A stretch of DNA of 17,137 nt, from NCBI GenBank assembly GCA_002358345.1, contig DEOR01000013.1:54767-71903 (forward strand), given 5' to 3'. Each line of letters starts with the position of its first letter. Position 1 is the first letter of the stretch. Both the position numbers and the translations under genes were made by a program. Below the pieces are notes generated by a model, which saw only the letters and a program-made list of their open reading frames with translations, was not told the origin of the DNA and did no database searches. Shown piece after piece: positions 7,181 to 14,797 of this stretch. Source of the stretch: Proteobacteria bacterium UBA3413 (GTDB taxonomy: Bacteria; Pseudomonadota; Gammaproteobacteria; Magnimaribacterales; D2472).

Positions 7181-8793
7181 ACATTGATTTTGTTAATATG
7201 CAGCTTATCTTGCTGCACTTTAAAACCATGTGCTGAAGAGATAGATGGATCAATTTTCTCAAGCTCTTTTATAAAATTAAAAGTTGCTATTAGCTCATCC
7301 TCACTAAAATCCAATGATAAGTAGCCTCTCTGCGATGGATCCATCCAATCAAGCTCAGGATTGATGTCAACAATTTCTTCAACAAACCCCTTTTTATCAA
7401 TTTTTAGAACGTCTGTAATTCCAGGCGAAGTTACAGACGGTGCGCCTAACTCAATACCAACTTTTGTACCCTCATCATTAGTCAGATTTGCGACCCAGGA
7501 ATTATGAGTGTCACCCGCCAGGCTAATAAAATTTTTATTTAATTTTTGCATAAGCCTATAAAATTTATTGCGTTCTGCTGGATACCCATCCCATGCATCT
7601 AGGTTTGAAGGTATGCCTAGGCCAAGAAACTTAAGGTAGGGCTTAAGAAAAGTAGGCACATCTTCTTTTTTTAACATTTTAGATAAATCTGGAAATTTTA
7701 ACTTGGTCATGAGAACTTGTTGCCCCATAACTGTCCATTTAAAGTCCTCCGCAGTCATTTTCTCCTCAATCCAGGCTAACTGCTCTTTTCCTAAAAGTTT
7801 TCTGTCCAGCGAGTTCAGATCACTGTAAAAACTTGCTTGATTAAAACCTGAGTCGCTCAAATAATCTTTGGGTTGAATTTGTTTATCTCTCTCATATTGT
7901 CTGGTATCTAGCATGAGTAGTTGAATAAGCTTGCCAATCTTAAATTCACGAAATATTTTTCTTTTGTTTTGCTGCTCTCGAATCGGCATCCATTCATGAT
8001 AAGCCTTAATGGCTGCAGATCTTCGAGCATAGAAATCGCCTTCTGAGCCATCAATTGAATGATTTTCCGCTCCTTTTTTCCAGGTGTCATTTGAAAACTC
8101 ATGATCATCCCACACAGCAATCATTGGAGCATTGCGATGGAGCGCTTTGGACCCATGATCTAATTTATATTGAGCATGACGTTCCCTATAGTCTGCAAGA
8201 GTAATGATTTCATGCAATGGACTTGGAACTCTTCCAAGTTTTTTGGCATTGGATGTAGCATAACCACCCATTGGATACTCATAGAGGTAGTCTCCTAGAT
8301 GCAACCAAAGATCAAGATCATTTTTTTCTGCGGCTGCTTGATAGGCATTAAAAAAACCAGCAGGAAAATTGCTACAGCTAAAAACTCCTATCTTCACCTT
8401 AGTAATATTCAGGGCCAGAGTTTTTGTTTTTCCGCTCTCTGAAATTGCAGCTCCAGCTTTAAATCTATAATAGAATGTTTCACCAGATTGAAAGATATCT
8501 TTAATAGACAAATCATATTTCACCGTATAGTCAGAGAGTGACGATGTTTTTAAGGATTTGGTAAAAGCAATGTTATTAAAATCTGAGCTCGATGAAACCT
8601 CAAGGATCACCTTAATGGGTCCGGGTTGCTCAGGCGTTACCCTAGTCCATAATATTACTTGATCAGATGAAGGGTCTCCACTAGCGACACCATGATTAAA
8701 GCGAAATATATTTTTGCTGCAGCCTCCATTGATTGAGGCCGTTAAACCGATTGCAGCAAGCGATGACGCTTTGAGAGCGAAACGTCTTTTCAT
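7177..8793 (-). CDS. phoD: PhoD-type alkaline phosphatase/phosphodiesterase, exported
   Basis: Metal-dependent phosphatase that releases phosphate from phosphomonoesters and diesters outside the cytoplasm. It has 538 residues. The N terminus KRRFALKAS followed by a short hydrophobic stretch resembles a twin-arginine signal; the A-L after RRF is a weaker match to RRxFLK. Cys25 follows ASINGG, so a lipoprotein is conceivable, but the -3 residue is Asn and the lipobox is poor. A PhoD N-terminal domain (about 30-125, HGVASGDP) precedes the catalytic domain with Cys140 (Fe ligand in B. subtilis PhoD), HLGDYLYE (165-172), WDDHE (228-232), LDTRQY (295-300) and AGDTHNSW (426-433). All key residues are present. 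It follows the DUF1820 gene by 62 nt. No convincing PhoB box is visible, so phosphate control is open. Confidence 0.94.
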   Translation of the reverse strand: MKRRFALKASSLAAIGLTASINGGCSKNIFRFNHGVASGDPSSDQVILWTRVTPEQPGPIKVILEVSSSSDFNNIAFTKSLKTSSLSDYTVKYDLSIKDIFQSGETFYYRFKAGAAISESGKTKTLALNITKVKIGVFSCSNFPAGFFNAYQAAAEKNDLDLWLHLGDYLYEYPMGGYATSNAKKLGRVPSPLHEIITLADYRERHAQYKLDHGSKALHRNAPMIAVWDDHEFSNDTWKKGAENHSIDGSEGDFYARRSAAIKAYHEWMPIREQQNKRKIFREFKIGKLIQLLMLDTRQYERDKQIQPKDYLSDSGFNQASFYSDLNSLDRKLLGKEQLAWIEEKMTAEDFKWTVMGQQVLMTKLKFPDLSKMLKKEDVPTFLKPYLKFLGLGIPSNLDAWDGYPAERNKFYRLMQKLNKNFISLAGDTHNSWVANLTNDEGTKVGIELGAPSVTSPGITDVLKIDKKGFVEEIVDINPELDWMDPSQRGYLSLDFSEDELIATFNFIKELEKIDPSISSAHGFKVQQDKLHINKINV

Positions 8794-8847
8794 TAATAAA
8801 TATTAACAGCGTTTCCAGGGAAAGATGTTAGGTTTGTAAAAAATTTT

Positions 8848-8859
8848 CTAGAGCTCTAG
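8848..8859. repeat. Perfect 12-bp palindrome overlapping the DUF1820 stop codon
   Basis: CTAGAGCTCTAG reads the same on both strands and contains the TAG stop of the DUF1820 gene. On the minus strand it is followed by AAAATTTTTT, so it might act as a weak attenuator or terminator before phoD. The stem (CTAG with a 4-nt loop) is too short to be a confident rho-independent terminator. Confidence 0.35.
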
Positions 8860-9182
8860 TCCTGCTTATTTGCAGGCTGAATATTCATTGGAAATGGCAT
8901 GACTTGGCTTTTATTTTCTTTAATTTTTGCCTCACCAGATTCAACCACCTCATCCACGCGAATGACAGAATTGATGGGAATGTAGGAGCGCTCAACATTT
9001 TTAAATTCTTTTTCTAATTTTTCAGAGGATGGATCTACAACTAGCTGTTTATTTTTATTGAATATATACTCTTCCACCTCTATAAAACCATACATATCGC
9101 TTTGATAAATTTGCTTAGCAAAAACCTCGTATATTTCACCGAGCTGCATAAAAATTATTTTATATGTGGTCTTTTTAGTCAT
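8856..9182 (-). CDS. DUF1820 family protein, function unknown
   Basis: A conserved 108-residue cytoplasmic protein without signal peptide or TM segment. The segments VFAKQIYQSDMYGFIEVEEY and, further on, VDPSSEKLEKEF and RSYIPINSVIRVDEV are the hallmarks of DUF1820, which I recognise from gammaproteobacteria, where it often lies beside miaB. The N-terminal beta-rich part is conserved; the last 25 residues (rich in Lys, Asn and Pro) look disordered. ATG 9182 matches the usual family N terminus (xYxxIF). Its start codon is only 10 bp from the divergent miaB start, so its promoter should lie within miaB. phoD follows 62 nt downstream on the same strand. I can assign no biochemical function. Confidence 0.88.
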   Translation of the reverse strand: MTKKTTYKIIFMQLGEIYEVFAKQIYQSDMYGFIEVEEYIFNKNKQLVVDPSSEKLEKEFKNVERSYIPINSVIRVDEVVESGEAKIKENKSQVMPFPMNIQPANKQD

Positions 9183-9192
9183 AATTAGATAT

Positions 9193-10533
9193 ATGGGTAC
9201 AAAACTTTATATTAAAACCTATGGTTGTCAAATGAATGAGTATGACAGCCAAAAAACTTTGGAAATCTTGAAACAGGACCCAAGCATCGAAGAAACCTCT
9301 ATTCCCGAAGAGGCAGATATTATTTTATTAAATACCTGTTCAATTAGAGAGAAAGCTGAAGAAAAAGTTTATTCAGAACTTGGTCGACTTAGAAAACTAA
9401 AATTAAAGAACCCAAATTTAAAAATAGGTGTTGGAGGGTGCGTAGCATCCCAAGAAGGTAAAAATATTTTTAAAAGAGCTCCTTATGTCGACTTAATTTT
9501 TGGACCTCAAACAATACACAAAGTCCCATCACTTTTAGCCAAAGAGAATAAAATTGAAGCAGTGGATGTTTCATTTCCAATAGAAGAAAAATTTGATTCC
9601 CTACCAGAGCCAGAGGCTACAGGCACCTCAAGCTTTGTTTCCATTATGGAGGGGTGCTCTAAATATTGCTCATTTTGCGTTGTTCCCTATACACGTGGCG
9701 ATGAGGTTAGCAGAAAGCCTGAGCAAATATTTGATGAAGTGGCGAGGCTTATTGAGCAAGGGGTCTCTGAGATTATCTTTGTAGGTCAGAATGTTAATTC
9801 TTACCAATACACTCTAGATGGAAGAGTTTTGAGACTATCAGATTTAATTGAGGTTTGCGGATCAATTGATGGCGTGCATAGAATTAGATACACAACCTCT
9901 CACCCTCTTGATATGACAGATGACTTGATAAATGTATACAGTCATGTGCCGCAGCTGGTGAGCCACCTCCATCTCCCAGTTCAATCTGGTTCCAATGAAA
10001 TTCTCACTAAAATGAAAAGAAATTATTCAAGGGAGCAATATATTGAGATTATTGAGAAGCTTTTAATAGTTCGACCTAATATTAAAATTTCCTCTGATTT
10101 TATTGTTGGCTTTCCAGGCGAATCAAGCCATGATTTTCAGCTCACCATGGATCTAATTGAAACTGTGAAATTTGATGCTTCTTTCAGCTTCATATACTCA
10201 CCAAGACCAGGCACCCCTGCCGCTAAATTAGAAGATAGTACCCCTTTAGCAGAAAAGAAAGAAAGATTAAATATTCTGCAGACTCGCGTTGATGAGCTGC
10301 AAACTCATTATAGTAATAATTTAGCTGGGACAATTCAGAGATGCCTGGTAACTGGCGTATCTAAAAAAAATATTCATCAATTGCAGGCTCGAACTGAATG
10401 CAATAGAGTTGTTAATTTTGACTTCCAAAATATTAATATTCTAGGTAAATTAGTAGATATTAATATTACGCAAGCATATCAACGGTCTTTAGTTGGGAAA
10501 GTCTTAAACTCAGAGGAATTGCAGTTAGCCTAA
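9193..10533 (+). CDS. miaB: MiaB, tRNA-2-methylthio-N6-isopentenyladenosine synthase
   Basis: Radical-SAM methylthiotransferase that adds the 2-methylthio group to i6A37 of tRNAs reading UNN codons. The start is ATG 9193 (446 residues), giving the usual short N terminus before YIKTYGCQMNEYDS; an upstream in-frame GTG at 9166 would add nine residues and overlap the divergent gene. Auxiliary-cluster cysteines are Cys12, Cys49 (NTCSIREKAE) and Cys83 (GGCVAS). The radical-SAM cluster is Cys155, Cys159, Cys162 in EGCSKYCSFCVVPYTRG. A C-terminal TRAM domain covers about 375-440. There is no Shine-Dalgarno site before the ATG. It is the first gene of the miaB-phoH-ybeY-corC-lnt-ldt run, and its TAA directly abuts the phoH ATG. 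Confidence 0.97.
   Translation: MGTKLYIKTYGCQMNEYDSQKTLEILKQDPSIEETSIPEEADIILLNTCSIREKAEEKVYSELGRLRKLKLKNPNLKIGVGGCVASQEGKNIFKRAPYVDLIFGPQTIHKVPSLLAKENKIEAVDVSFPIEEKFDSLPEPEATGTSSFVSIMEGCSKYCSFCVVPYTRGDEVSRKPEQIFDEVARLIEQGVSEIIFVGQNVNSYQYTLDGRVLRLSDLIEVCGSIDGVHRIRYTTSHPLDMTDDLINVYSHVPQLVSHLHLPVQSGSNEILTKMKRNYSREQYIEIIEKLLIVRPNIKISSDFIVGFPGESSHDFQLTMDLIETVKFDASFSFIYSPRPGTPAAKLEDSTPLAEKKERLNILQTRVDELQTHYSNNLAGTIQRCLVTGVSKKNIHQLQARTECNRVVNFDFQNINILGKLVDINITQAYQRSLVGKVLNSEELQLA
9204..9231 (-). promoter_or_regulatory. Candidate promoter for the DUF1820-phoD unit inside miaB
   Basis: On the minus strand TTGACA (9226-9231) is a perfect -35 match. Downstream, TAAAGT (9204-9209) is 16 nt away (4 of 6 matches) and TATAAA (9206-9211) is 14 nt away (5 of 6). 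Transcription would start near 9197, about 15 nt before the DUF1820 ATG. The -35 overlaps the codons for the conserved Gly-Cys-Gln of MiaB, so a chance match is possible. Confidence 0.35.
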
Positions 10534-11502
10534 ATGCAAGAACTTGACAATAGATTGGCTCAAATCCAACTAGAGCCGGCAAATACCAAAAACCTAAAGG
10601 CTTTTGTAGGAGAGCTAAATGGAAATATTAAAATCCTTGAAAAGGGTTTCAATGTAAAAATTTTTCAAAATGGGAATAAACTTAGCATCTCTGGCGATCA
10701 TGACAGCATCCAAAAAGCCTCTAATGCAATAAATGATTTATATGCATCAACCACCAAAGGAATTGAAATTTCTAGAGAAGTAATTCAAATGGCAATTAAC
10801 AACAATGAAGAGATCACACCTGAGATTATTGCGCCAAATGGCGTTGAGTACGTTATTAAAGCCCCAAAAAAAGTTATTAGGCCTAGAGGCAGGAATCAAA
10901 ACGATTATCTTGCAAAGATGAGTTCCTATGAGATCAATTTTGGCGTCGGCCCAGCTGGTACTGGTAAAACTTATTTAGCGGTTGCCAAAGCTGTTGAAAT
11001 GTTACTGTCTGAAAAAGTTAAAAAAATTATACTGATTCGTCCAGCCGTAGAAGCTGGTGAAAAATTAGGATTTTTGCCAGGAGACCTATCTCAGAAAGTA
11101 GATCCATATTTACGCCCTCTGTATGACGCGCTATATGAGATGCTAGGATTTGAGCAGGTCGCAAGATTGCTAGAGAAAGAAATCCTTGAAGTCGCCCCCT
11201 TGGCGTATTTACGAGGCAGAACTCTTAATAATTCATTTATTATTATGGATGAAAGCCAAAATACCACTGCTGATCAAATGAAGATGTTTTTAACAAGAAT
11301 GGGATTCGGTTCGTATGCAATTATTAACGGTGATATGACCCAAATTGATCTACCCAAGCATATAGAATCTGGTTTAAAGCATAGCCTTAATGTTCTAGAG
11401 AATGTTGAGGGCATTGGATTTACTTATTTTAGCTCCAAAGATGTTGTGAGGCATCCGCTGGTAAGGAAGATTGTTGACGCTTATGAGGCTTTTGATAAAT
11501 AA
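10534..11502 (+). CDS. ybeZ: PhoH-like ATPase (YbeZ)
   Basis: PhoH-family P-loop NTPase of 322 residues, associated in several bacteria with YbeY and RNA metabolism. An N-terminal region with KH-like character (about 20-75) precedes the ATPase core. Walker A is GPAGTGKT (139-146), followed by RPAVEAGEKLGFLPG (a family hallmark, about 169-183). Walker B is FIIMDESQNTT (235-245), then NGDMTQIDLP. The start ATG 10534 follows the miaB stop with no intervening base. The order miaB-ybeZ-ybeY-ybeX-lnt is the standard gammaproteobacterial operon. Despite the PhoH name no phosphate regulation is implied. Confidence 0.96.
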   Translation: MQELDNRLAQIQLEPANTKNLKAFVGELNGNIKILEKGFNVKIFQNGNKLSISGDHDSIQKASNAINDLYASTTKGIEISREVIQMAINNNEEITPEIIAPNGVEYVIKAPKKVIRPRGRNQNDYLAKMSSYEINFGVGPAGTGKTYLAVAKAVEMLLSEKVKKIILIRPAVEAGEKLGFLPGDLSQKVDPYLRPLYDALYEMLGFEQVARLLEKEILEVAPLAYLRGRTLNNSFIIMDESQNTTADQMKMFLTRMGFGSYAIINGDMTQIDLPKHIESGLKHSLNVLENVEGIGFTYFSSKDVVRHPLVRKIVDAYEAFDK

Positions 11503-11511
11503 AGAGAACAT

Positions 11512-11964
11512 TTGAGCCTAAATATTATTTCAGAACCCCCATTCCGCCTATCAAAATCCATGACTACTAATTTATGCTTGCTCGCAAACAATATTTTGAA
11601 AGACCATCAGAAGAATGATTTGCTTGTTAATTTAAAGCTCATCGCTTCTGAAGAGATGATTGCCCTAAACAAGGGGTTTAGAAAAAAAGCCACTGATACA
11701 AATGTATTATCTTTTCCTGCAGCTCCAGAAGCAGTAACTCATGCAAAGGAGCTGGGTGATATAGCCCTTTGTATGCCATTTTTGGAATCAGAGGCTCAAG
11801 CCTTGAATCGAGCAAAGGACGATCATATGATGCACCTAACAGCCCATGGAGTGTTGCATTTGTTGGGCTTTGACCACATCAATGAAAATGATGCTAATCT
11901 AATGGAATCCCATGAGATTCGCTATTTAAAACAATTTAATATCGCTAATCCATATTTACTATGA
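11512..11964 (+). CDS. ybeY: YbeY, endoribonuclease/rRNA maturation factor
   Basis: Zinc metalloprotein needed for 16S rRNA 3'-end maturation and ribosome quality control. It has 150 residues. The zinc site HGVLHLLGFDH (112-122) supplies His112, His116 and His122. Conserved Arg57 is in FRKKATDTNVLSFP (56-69). The start is TTG at 11512, with AGAGA (11503-11507) a few bases upstream; the next in-frame ATG (11560) would remove the first beta strand and is less likely. It lies 9 nt after phoH, and its TGA overlaps the corC ATG (ATGA, 11961-11964). The YbeZ and YbeY genes next to each other suggest a shared RNA-processing role. Confidence 0.96.
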   Translation: MSLNIISEPPFRLSKSMTTNLCLLANNILKDHQKNDLLVNLKLIASEEMIALNKGFRKKATDTNVLSFPAAPEAVTHAKELGDIALCMPFLESEAQALNRAKDDHMMHLTAHGVLHLLGFDHINENDANLMESHEIRYLKQFNIANPYLL

Positions 11965-12806
11965 CAAATACCGACAATTCACAAGATCAACCTCTCTCGA
12001 ACCTCTTAACTAAACTTAAAAGATTTTTTACCATCAAACCATCAAGCTTGGATGATGTATCTATGTTATTAAAAGATGCTTTGGTAAAGAGGTTGATAGA
12101 TAAAGAGGCCCAACTCATTGCAGAACGAGCTATACGCCTTGGCGATACAACGGTAAAAGAAATAATGATCCCTAGGGTTGAAATGGTTACCTTGACCTCA
12201 GAAGAAGAGTCAAGCACCTTAATTACTAGAATTATAGAGTCTGGCCATTCACGATATCCAGTGTTGGGCGCAACTAAAAATGAAGTGAGAGGTATTTTAT
12301 TGGCAAAAGATCTTCTGACCATTATTGATAAAGAGCTTGAAAATTTTCAGCTACATAATTTTATCCGCGATATTAAAATTGTTCCTGAGACTAAAAAAGC
12401 AGACTCTTTGCTTGAAGAATTTAAAAAAGATAGGTCGCATATGGCAGTGGTGATAGATGAATATGGAACTATCTCAGGACTCGTAACAATTGAGGATATT
12501 TTAGAGGAGCTAGTTGGTGAGATAGAGGATGAGCATGACTCAGAAGACCTCGATGATCTCATTCAAGTGAGTGAATATGAATATATTGCGGATGCCACGC
12601 TAGAACTTTCTGTATTTGAAGAGAAGTTTGAAAAAGATTTTGGTGATATTGATGCTGAGACCCTCGCTGGATTATTTATAAATAAACTAGGACTGTTACC
12701 GAAGGTTGGCGACAAAATTGATCTTGATAATATGATTCTTTCAATTACTGCTGCCGACAAAAGGAAAGTAAAGAAAATTGGCATCACGATTAAAACAAAT
12801 ATATAA
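11961..12806 (+). CDS. corC: CorC/YbeX, CBS-domain protein (magnesium/cobalt efflux family)
   Basis: Cytoplasmic protein of 281 residues with two CBS domains (about 70-125 and 133-190) and a C-terminal CorC_HlyC transporter-associated domain (about 205-280). It lacks the DUF21 membrane domain, as does E. coli YbeX. The segments VKEIMIPRVEMVTL, SRYPVLG, MAVVIDEYGTISGLVTIEDILEELVGEIEDE (only partly quoted in family alignments) and DAETLAGLF are typical. It was linked genetically to Mg/Co efflux in Salmonella; YbeX has also been connected to ribosome metabolism, which suits its place beside ybeY. The ATG overlaps the ybeY stop, and its 3' end overlaps the lnt start by 29 nt. Confidence 0.95.
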   Translation: MTNTDNSQDQPLSNLLTKLKRFFTIKPSSLDDVSMLLKDALVKRLIDKEAQLIAERAIRLGDTTVKEIMIPRVEMVTLTSEEESSTLITRIIESGHSRYPVLGATKNEVRGILLAKDLLTIIDKELENFQLHNFIRDIKIVPETKKADSLLEEFKKDRSHMAVVIDEYGTISGLVTIEDILEELVGEIEDEHDSEDLDDLIQVSEYEYIADATLELSVFEEKFEKDFGDIDAETLAGLFINKLGLLPKVGDKIDLDNMILSITAADKRKVKKIGITIKTNI

Positions 12807-14256
12807 GAGCGCCCTTTTTCAGTCTCTTTTTTTAGGTCTGATTGGAGCGTCTAGCTTTCTTGCTTTTAGTCCATTTGATCTGAAATTCATCCTGATCATA
12901 TCTCATGCATTCTTATTTTATGCAGTGCTTTTTTCTCAATCCTTGCATGCTGCTTTTTATCGCTCTCTTGCATGGGGCCTAGGGTACTGGTTGGGGGGAG
13001 CTGGATGGCTAATAGTAAGCATTTACTATTATGGAAATACTAGTATTTATATAGCTTTCTTGATTATCATATTAATGGCTATTTTTCTTTCATTAATTTT
13101 TATTAGCCCGATCTCACTTATCAGATTAGTCGCTCCTAAGCATCATTATTTTGTCAGAGTGCTACTTTGCGCAGGCGTCTTGATAGGAATCGAATTCACA
13201 AGATTTATTTTGTTTGGTGGATTTCCTTGGCTGCTTCCAGGGCTCATACTAATAGATACCATAGGCCAAGATTTTATTCCATTGATTGGGGTATCTGGGA
13301 GTTCTTTTGTCATTTATTTTATTTCCTTATTTTTGGCTTTTAGCTTCAACACAGGAGAATATAAAAAAGTAATTTTTAGCCTTACTTTTTTTGCCATATT
13401 AATCCCTCATCAAGGATATCAAGAACGCAACCTTGGACGGAGCATTGATATTGCAATTATTCAGCCTGCTTTAGATCCGTTCAAAAAATATGCTACTAGC
13501 TATAAAACTACCATAGAAGATGCGCTAATAAATCTAAGCAATCAACATGATGATGTTGATCTTTTGATATGGCCAGAATCTCCTTTTCCATATTTAAATT
13601 CCAGCCCCGATATGGCTAGCTTTCTTGAAAGAACTAAAAACTTACCAACCATTCTTTCTGGTGGATGGGACTATCAAGATGCAGGGCTTCAAAACGTTAT
13701 GTCTATTCTTGGGACAACGCAAAGCTACTCCAAGAGGCATTTGGTAGTATTTGGTGAGTACATTCCGTTTGAAGCCATATTTAGAGGCTTGATCAAATTT
13801 TTTGATATGCCTATGTCATCCATAGAGCCAGGACAAGACAAGCAACCACTTTTTCAGGTCCATGGAAATCAGGTGTTAGGTTTAATATGTTTTGATGCTG
13901 CATTCCCTTTATCCTTTGTGAAAGAAGCAAGATCAGCTGATTTTATTGTTAATATAAGCAACGATACTTGGTTTGGAAGCTCATATGGGCCTCATCAGCA
14001 TCTTCAGATAGTTAGAGCAAGAGCTCTTGAATTTAATAGGTGGATTGCCAGAGGAACATCTGACGGCATATCAACAATTGTCGATAACAAAGGAACTATT
14101 GTCACTAAAATTGAAAAAAATATCCAGAGCTCTTTAAGAGGAACAATGTATAGAGTTGAGGAAGACTCATATTTTACAAAATTTGGATTTATTTTAATTC
14201 CAATCCTATGTATTTTTTCTATTCTCATGACTTTTGTATTAAGATTTACTAGATGA
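12778..14256 (+). CDS. lnt: Apolipoprotein N-acyltransferase
   Basis: Inner-membrane enzyme that adds the third acyl chain to the N-terminal Cys of lipoproteins. It has 492 residues. An N-terminal membrane region (about 15-205, six or so TM segments) precedes a periplasmic nitrilase-fold domain (about 222-450) and a final TM helix (about 467-488). The catalytic triad is Glu267 (IWPESPFP), Lys319 (YSKRHLVVFGEYIPF) and Cys371 (GLICFDAAFP); SNDTWFGSSYGPHQHLQ is also typical. The start is TTG at 12778, inside corC; it gives an N terminus matching E. coli Lnt, and no ATG lies upstream of the first TM helix. Its stop overlaps the L,D-transpeptidase ATG (ATGA, 14253-14256). Confidence 0.96.
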   Translation: MASRLKQIYKSALFQSLFLGLIGASSFLAFSPFDLKFILIISHAFLFYAVLFSQSLHAAFYRSLAWGLGYWLGGAGWLIVSIYYYGNTSIYIAFLIIILMAIFLSLIFISPISLIRLVAPKHHYFVRVLLCAGVLIGIEFTRFILFGGFPWLLPGLILIDTIGQDFIPLIGVSGSSFVIYFISLFLAFSFNTGEYKKVIFSLTFFAILIPHQGYQERNLGRSIDIAIIQPALDPFKKYATSYKTTIEDALINLSNQHDDVDLLIWPESPFPYLNSSPDMASFLERTKNLPTILSGGWDYQDAGLQNVMSILGTTQSYSKRHLVVFGEYIPFEAIFRGLIKFFDMPMSSIEPGQDKQPLFQVHGNQVLGLICFDAAFPLSFVKEARSADFIVNISNDTWFGSSYGPHQHLQIVRARALEFNRWIARGTSDGISTIVDNKGTIVTKIEKNIQSSLRGTMYRVEEDSYFTKFGFILIPILCIFSILMTFVLRFTR

Positions 14257-14786
14257 TTAAATTTTTTTTCTTAAATATTTTTTTAATGTTAAGCCTCTTT
14301 ATAGAAGCTTCATACTCAATAGACATTAATATTGCAGAGCAAAGACTCTATTTAAAGGATAATGGCGTGTTGGCTAGGAGTTACTCAATCTCTAGCTCAG
14401 TTTATGGAGAGGGCCAGTTAGAGAATTCTCTGCAAACCCCTTATGGAAAACATTCAATAAAAATAAAAATTGGAACTAATGTCCCTAAATACCATTTTTT
14501 TAATAGCAGGCAGCATATTCCACAGGTTGCTCAGGTTATTCATGAGCCTGTGGATTCCAAGGATGACTTCATTACTTCAAGAATTATGTGGCTAGAAGGC
14601 AGAGAGGATAGTTTTAATAGAGGCGGTGCGGTCGATTCATTCAAAAGATATATATACATTCATGGCACTCACGAAGAAGGGCTCATTGGCTCTAAGGCAT
14701 CTCATGGATGCATTAGAATGTTTAATCATGATGTTATTGAGCTTTTTGAGCTTGTGCCCTTAGATACGCCGGTAATTATCTTATAA
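14253..14786 (+). CDS. L,D-transpeptidase, YkuD/ErfK family, exported
   Basis: Periplasmic cysteine transpeptidase that forms 3-3 peptidoglycan cross-links or anchors lipoproteins to the wall. It has 177 residues: an N-terminal signal peptide (Lys3 then a hydrophobic core to about 18, cleavage near EASYS), then a single YkuD domain. The catalytic motif is HGTHEEGLIG (137-146) and SHGCIRM (150-156), with His137, His151 and catalytic Cys153. No LysM or peptidoglycan-binding domain is present. The ATG overlaps the lnt stop, so it looks co-translated with lnt. This gene is not part of the E. coli miaB-lnt operon. Only 11 bp separate its stop from that of the convergent beta-oxidation gene. Substrate (cross-link, lipoprotein anchoring or other) cannot be decided. 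Confidence 0.93.
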   Translation: MIKFFFLNIFLMLSLFIEASYSIDINIAEQRLYLKDNGVLARSYSISSSVYGEGQLENSLQTPYGKHSIKIKIGTNVPKYHFFNSRQHIPQVAQVIHEPVDSKDDFITSRIMWLEGREDSFNRGGAVDSFKRYIYIHGTHEEGLIGSKASHGCIRMFNHDVIELFELVPLDTPVIIL

Positions 14787-14797
14787 ATTACTAAAAA

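Noticed and set aside
8794..8815. Pho box upstream of phoD
   Set aside because: CTGTTAA on the minus strand resembles half of a PhoB site (CTGTCAT), but the second repeat at the proper spacing is not there.
9166..9192. Upstream GTG start for miaB
   Set aside because: It would add MVFLVIIRY, absent from the usual MiaB N terminus, and extend into the DUF1820 gene; ATG 9193 fits the family.
9593..9784. Plus-strand ORF of 63 codons inside miaB in another frame
   Set aside because: Out-of-frame reading of the radical-SAM domain of miaB; nothing supports translation.
11987..12787. Three minus-strand ORFs (111, 71, 74 codons) opposite corC
   Set aside because: All lie within corC, whose CBS and CorC_HlyC domains are intact; the antisense translations are Ser-rich shadows.
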